Below, piece by piece: positions 61,848 through 64,000 of a stretch of DNA of 64,000 nt. The position numbers and the translations under genes were made by a program. Within the stretch, counting starts at the first letter, position 1. Every line of letters starts with the position of its first letter. Under the pieces are notes generated by a model, which did no database searches, was not told where the DNA came from, and saw only the letters and a program-made list of their open reading frames with translations. The stretch lies in NCBI RefSeq assembly GCF_000015265.1, contig NC_008699.1, positions 3,410,001 to 3,474,000 of the forward strand, in the 5' to 3' direction. The DNA is from Nocardioides sp. JS614 (GTDB lineage Bacteria > Actinomycetota > Actinomycetes > Propionibacteriales > Nocardioidaceae).

Positions 61848-63151
61848 GCGTTCACCCCTTCGGTGACAGTGTTCTTGACCAGGACGGAGGCGGGCGCGTT
61901 CGCGCTGCCGCCGAGACCACTGTGCAGGTCGTACGCCGTCTCACCGTGCTGGTCGAAGTCGACCCCCTCGACCTCGGCCTCGTCCGGGATCCGCCAGCCG
62001 ATCGTGAGCTTGATGGCGTACGCGATGATCGTCGTCGCGACCGCCGACCAGACGATCGCGATGAGGGCGGCCATCGCCTGGTCGCCGAGAGAGCCGAAGC
62101 CGCCGCCGTAGAACAGGCCGTCGATGCCGCCCGGGGCGTCCGAGGACGAGACCAGGCCGATCAGCACCGTCCCGATGACGCCACCGACCAGGTGGACGCC
62201 CACCACGTCCAGCGAGTCGTCCAGGCCGACCTTGTACTTCAGGCCCACCGCCCAGGCGCAGGCGGCGCCGGCGACCGCGCCGATCAGGATCGCGCCGGGC
62301 AGCTCCACCGCGCCGCACGACGGCGTGATGGCGACCAGGCCGGCGACGATGCCCGACGCGGCACCGAGCGAGGTGGCCTTGCCGTGCAGGAGCCGCTCGA
62401 CGAGGAGCCAGCCGAGCATCGCGGCGCAGGTCGCGATCGTGGTGTTGAGGAACGTCACCCCGGTCTCGGAGTAGAACTGCGCGATGTTCTCCTCGTCGGT
62501 CGACCCGGTGAAGACGATCGAGCCGACGTTGAACCCGTACCAGCCGAACCACAGCAGGCCCGCCCCGATCATCGTCAGGGTCAGGTTGTGCGGGCGCATC
62601 GGCTCCTTGCCGAACCCGATCCGCTTGCCGATCACCAGCGCGAGCACGAGCCCGGCGACGCCGGCGTTGATGTGGACGACCGTGCCGCCGGCGTAGTCCT
62701 GGGCCCCGAAGTGCTCGGAGATGAAGCCGCCGCCCCAGACCATGTGCCCGATCGGGAAGTAGCTGAGCGTGACCCACAGGGGCAGGAACACGACCCAGGA
62801 GGAGAGCTTGACGCGGTCCGCGATGGCGCCGGAGATGAGCGCCGCGGTGATCGCGGCGAACGTCATCTGGAACATCACCGCGAGATAGCCGTCGGGCGTC
62901 ACGTCGTTGAGGCCGAAGAGGTCGAACGGGTTGGCGAACAGGCCACCCACGTCGTTCGGGCCGAAGGTCATCGACCAGCCCCACAGCACGTAGACGATGG
63001 CGACCACGGCCATCGCGACGTACGACATCATCATCATGTTCAGCACGGACTTCGAGCGGCTCATGCCGCCGTAGAACAGAGCCAGTGCGGGAACGGTCAT
63101 CATCAGGACGAGGGCTGTCGCCACGAGCATGAAGGCGTAGTAGCCGTCCAC
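61844..63151 (-). CDS. amtB: Ammonium transporter AmtB
   Basis: 435 residues, eleven transmembrane helices. Recognisable segments are FYGGMSRSKSVLNMMMMSYV, DYAGGTVVHINAGVAGLVLA (twin-His region) and GVHLVGGVIGTVLIGL. It conducts ammonium/ammonia and is gated by PII. GTG at 63151 is chosen because GGAGG lies four bases before it; a GTG at 63169 would precede that site. A GlnR-like box lies about 150 bases upstream. Confidence 0.94.
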   Translation of the reverse strand: MDGYYAFMLVATALVLMMTVPALALFYGGMSRSKSVLNMMMMSYVAMAVVAIVYVLWGWSMTFGPNDVGGLFANPFDLFGLNDVTPDGYLAVMFQMTFAAITAALISGAIADRVKLSSWVVFLPLWVTLSYFPIGHMVWGGGFISEHFGAQDYAGGTVVHINAGVAGLVLALVIGKRIGFGKEPMRPHNLTLTMIGAGLLWFGWYGFNVGSIVFTGSTDEENIAQFYSETGVTFLNTTIATCAAMLGWLLVERLLHGKATSLGAASGIVAGLVAITPSCGAVELPGAILIGAVAGAACAWAVGLKYKVGLDDSLDVVGVHLVGGVIGTVLIGLVSSSDAPGGIDGLFYGGGFGSLGDQAMAALIAIVWSAVATTIIAYAIKLTIGWRIPDEAEVEGVDFDQHGETAYDLHSGLGGSANAPASVLVKNTVTEGVNA

Positions 63152-63301
63152 GGAACCTCCAGGGATCACGTCTCGGGAGGGCGGCTCCGGCGGCGACGAC
63201 GATGTCGACCGGGCCCCGCCCCATTGGTGAGAACCCTGTGGTCGGGAGGTTTCGACGTACGCCGCGCCATGTTGCGTCGGTGCAACGAGTCCCAGCCGGG
63301 T

Positions 63302-63317
63302 GTTACTTCGGTGTTAC
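63302..63317 (-). promoter_or_regulatory. Candidate GlnR box upstream of amtB
   Basis: On the minus strand GTAAC-ACCGAA-GTAAC, two half-sites with six-base spacing. The actinobacterial GlnR consensus is GTnAC-n6-GaAAC; this differs at one base. A second related pair, GTTGC-n6-GCAAC, is at 63271-63286. Their place upstream of amtB-glnB-glnD fits nitrogen-starvation activation. Confidence 0.55.
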
Positions 63318-63349
63318 AGGAACCTCAACGTCGTTGCCACCGGCCCGGA

Positions 63350-64000
63350 TCAGCCCAGCAGCGCGTCGACGAAGGCGCCGGCGTCGAAGGGTGCGAGGTC
63401 GTCGGCGCCCTCGCCGAGGCCGACCAGCTTGACGGGTACGCCGAGCTCGCGCTGCACCTGGACGACGATGCCGCCCTTCGCTGAGCCGTCCAGCTTGGTC
63501 AGCACGATGCCGGTCACGTTGACGACCTCGCTGAAGACCCGCGCCTGGATCAGCCCGTTCTGGCCGGTCGTCGCGTCGAGGACGAGCAGCACCTCGGTGA
63601 CCGGCGCCTGCTTCTCGATCACCCGCTTGACCTTGCCGAGCTCGTCCATCAGGCCGGCCTTGTTCTGCAGCCGGCCAGCGGTGTCGACGATCACCGTGTC
63701 CGCCTTGGTCTCGACGCCCTCCTTGACGGCCTCGAAGGCCACGCTGGCGGGGTCGGTGCCCTCGGGCCCGCGCACGACGTCGACGCCGACCCGCTCGCCC
63801 CACGTCGCGAGCTGCTCGACCGCGGCGGCCCGGAACGTGTCGGCGGCACCGAGCACCACACTGCGGTCCTCGGCGACGAGGATCCGCGAGATCTTGCCGA
63901 CGGTGGTGGTCTTGCCGGAGCCGTTGACGCCGACCACCAGCACCACGCCGGGCATCCCGTCGAGGCCGCTGACGTGCAGTCGCCGGTCCATGTCCGGGTC
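63350..64000 (-). CDS. ftsY: Signal recognition particle receptor FtsY, partial (C-terminal)
   Basis: The gene continues beyond the right edge; 216 codons of the G domain are visible. Motifs: VLVVGVNGSGKTTTVGKISR (Walker A), LGAADTFRAAAVEQLATWGE, VDTAGRLQNK, TKLDGSAKGG and VGLGEGADDLAPFDAGAFVD at the C-terminus. It docks SRP-ribosome complexes at the membrane and pairs with Ffh encoded nearby. Transcribed toward amtB, 198 bases away. Confidence 0.95.
   Translation of the reverse strand, partial: DPDMDRRLHVSGLDGMPGVVLVVGVNGSGKTTTVGKISRILVAEDRSVVLGAADTFRAAAVEQLATWGERVGVDVVRGPEGTDPASVAFEAVKEGVETKADTVIVDTAGRLQNKAGLMDELGKVKRVIEKQAPVTEVLLVLDATTGQNGLIQARVFSEVVNVTGIVLTKLDGSAKGGIVVQVQRELGVPVKLVGLGEGADDLAPFDAGAFVDALLG

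Overview
The window is chromosomal DNA from a high-GC actinobacterium. Nocardioides or a close relative fits best. Reasons: third codon positions are almost all G or C; the ribosomal/SRP gene order is actinobacterial (rpsB-tsf-pyrH-frr-cdsA-rlmN, and ftsY-amtB-glnB-glnD-ffh / rpsP-khpA-rimM-trmD-rplS-lepB-rnhB); a DUF2469 gene follows rnhB; there is a 13E12/DUF222 HNH gene; and many genes look leaderless. I see no tRNA, rRNA or CRISPR array.

Layout. (1) 1-1.65 kb is accessory: a nucleotidyltransferase/HEPN pair cut by the left edge, then broken gene remnants including the C-terminus of a mobile-element helicase. (2) 1.65-23.5 kb is mostly a polyamine uptake and breakdown region. It holds two complete Pot-type ABC transporters, an aminotransferase, an aminobutyraldehyde dehydrogenase, an agmatinase-family ureohydrolase, an amidohydrolase, a saccharopine-dehydrogenase-like enzyme, an FAD amine oxidoreductase and an Lrp/AsnC regulator. 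Inside it sits an accessory patch (7.9-10.4 kb) with a 13E12/DUF222 HNH gene bounded by imperfect inverted repeats, plus a polysaccharide deacetylase and a lipoprotein. (3) 23.5-30.1 kb: an M1 metallopeptidase, a RIO kinase / LOG-like / metallophosphoesterase run, and a glycosyltransferase. (4) 30.2-36 kb: the rlmN-cdsA-frr-pyrH-tsf-rpsB block. (5) 36.3-41 kb: an M23 peptidase, then xerC-dprA-comM-yraN. (6) 41.2-44.6 kb: an MFS transporter and a TadE/TadG pair. (7) 44.7-50.4 kb: DUF2469, rnhB, lepB, rplS, trmD (fused to a GNAT domain), rimM, a GNAT acetyltransferase, khpA and rpsP. (8) 50.6-57.5 kb is an interruption of the usual ffh-rpsP neighbourhood: a membrane protein, a broken ORF, an orphan response regulator, an amidohydrolase, a GH3 glycosidase with a divergent ROK regulator, a NYN-like protein and an 81-bp tandem repeat. 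(9) 57.5-64 kb: ffh, glnD, glnB, amtB and the C-terminal part of ftsY.

How the parts work together. The polyamine region can be read as one pathway. Two importers bring in polyamines; agmatinase would yield putrescine; the aminotransferase and/or FAD oxidoreductase would yield aminobutyraldehyde; the dehydrogenase would oxidise this to GABA. The Lrp-type regulator sits divergently at one end. The housekeeping blocks serve translation, membrane targeting and nitrogen sensing, and amtB has a GlnR-like box upstream.

The most interesting non-coding observations are an alternating set of inverted repeats in the rplS leader, a GNRA-capped hairpin in the rpsB leader, the inverted-repeat-bounded HNH unit, and a probable CTG start codon for glnD. 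Functions are assigned from motif recognition only; no database search was run.
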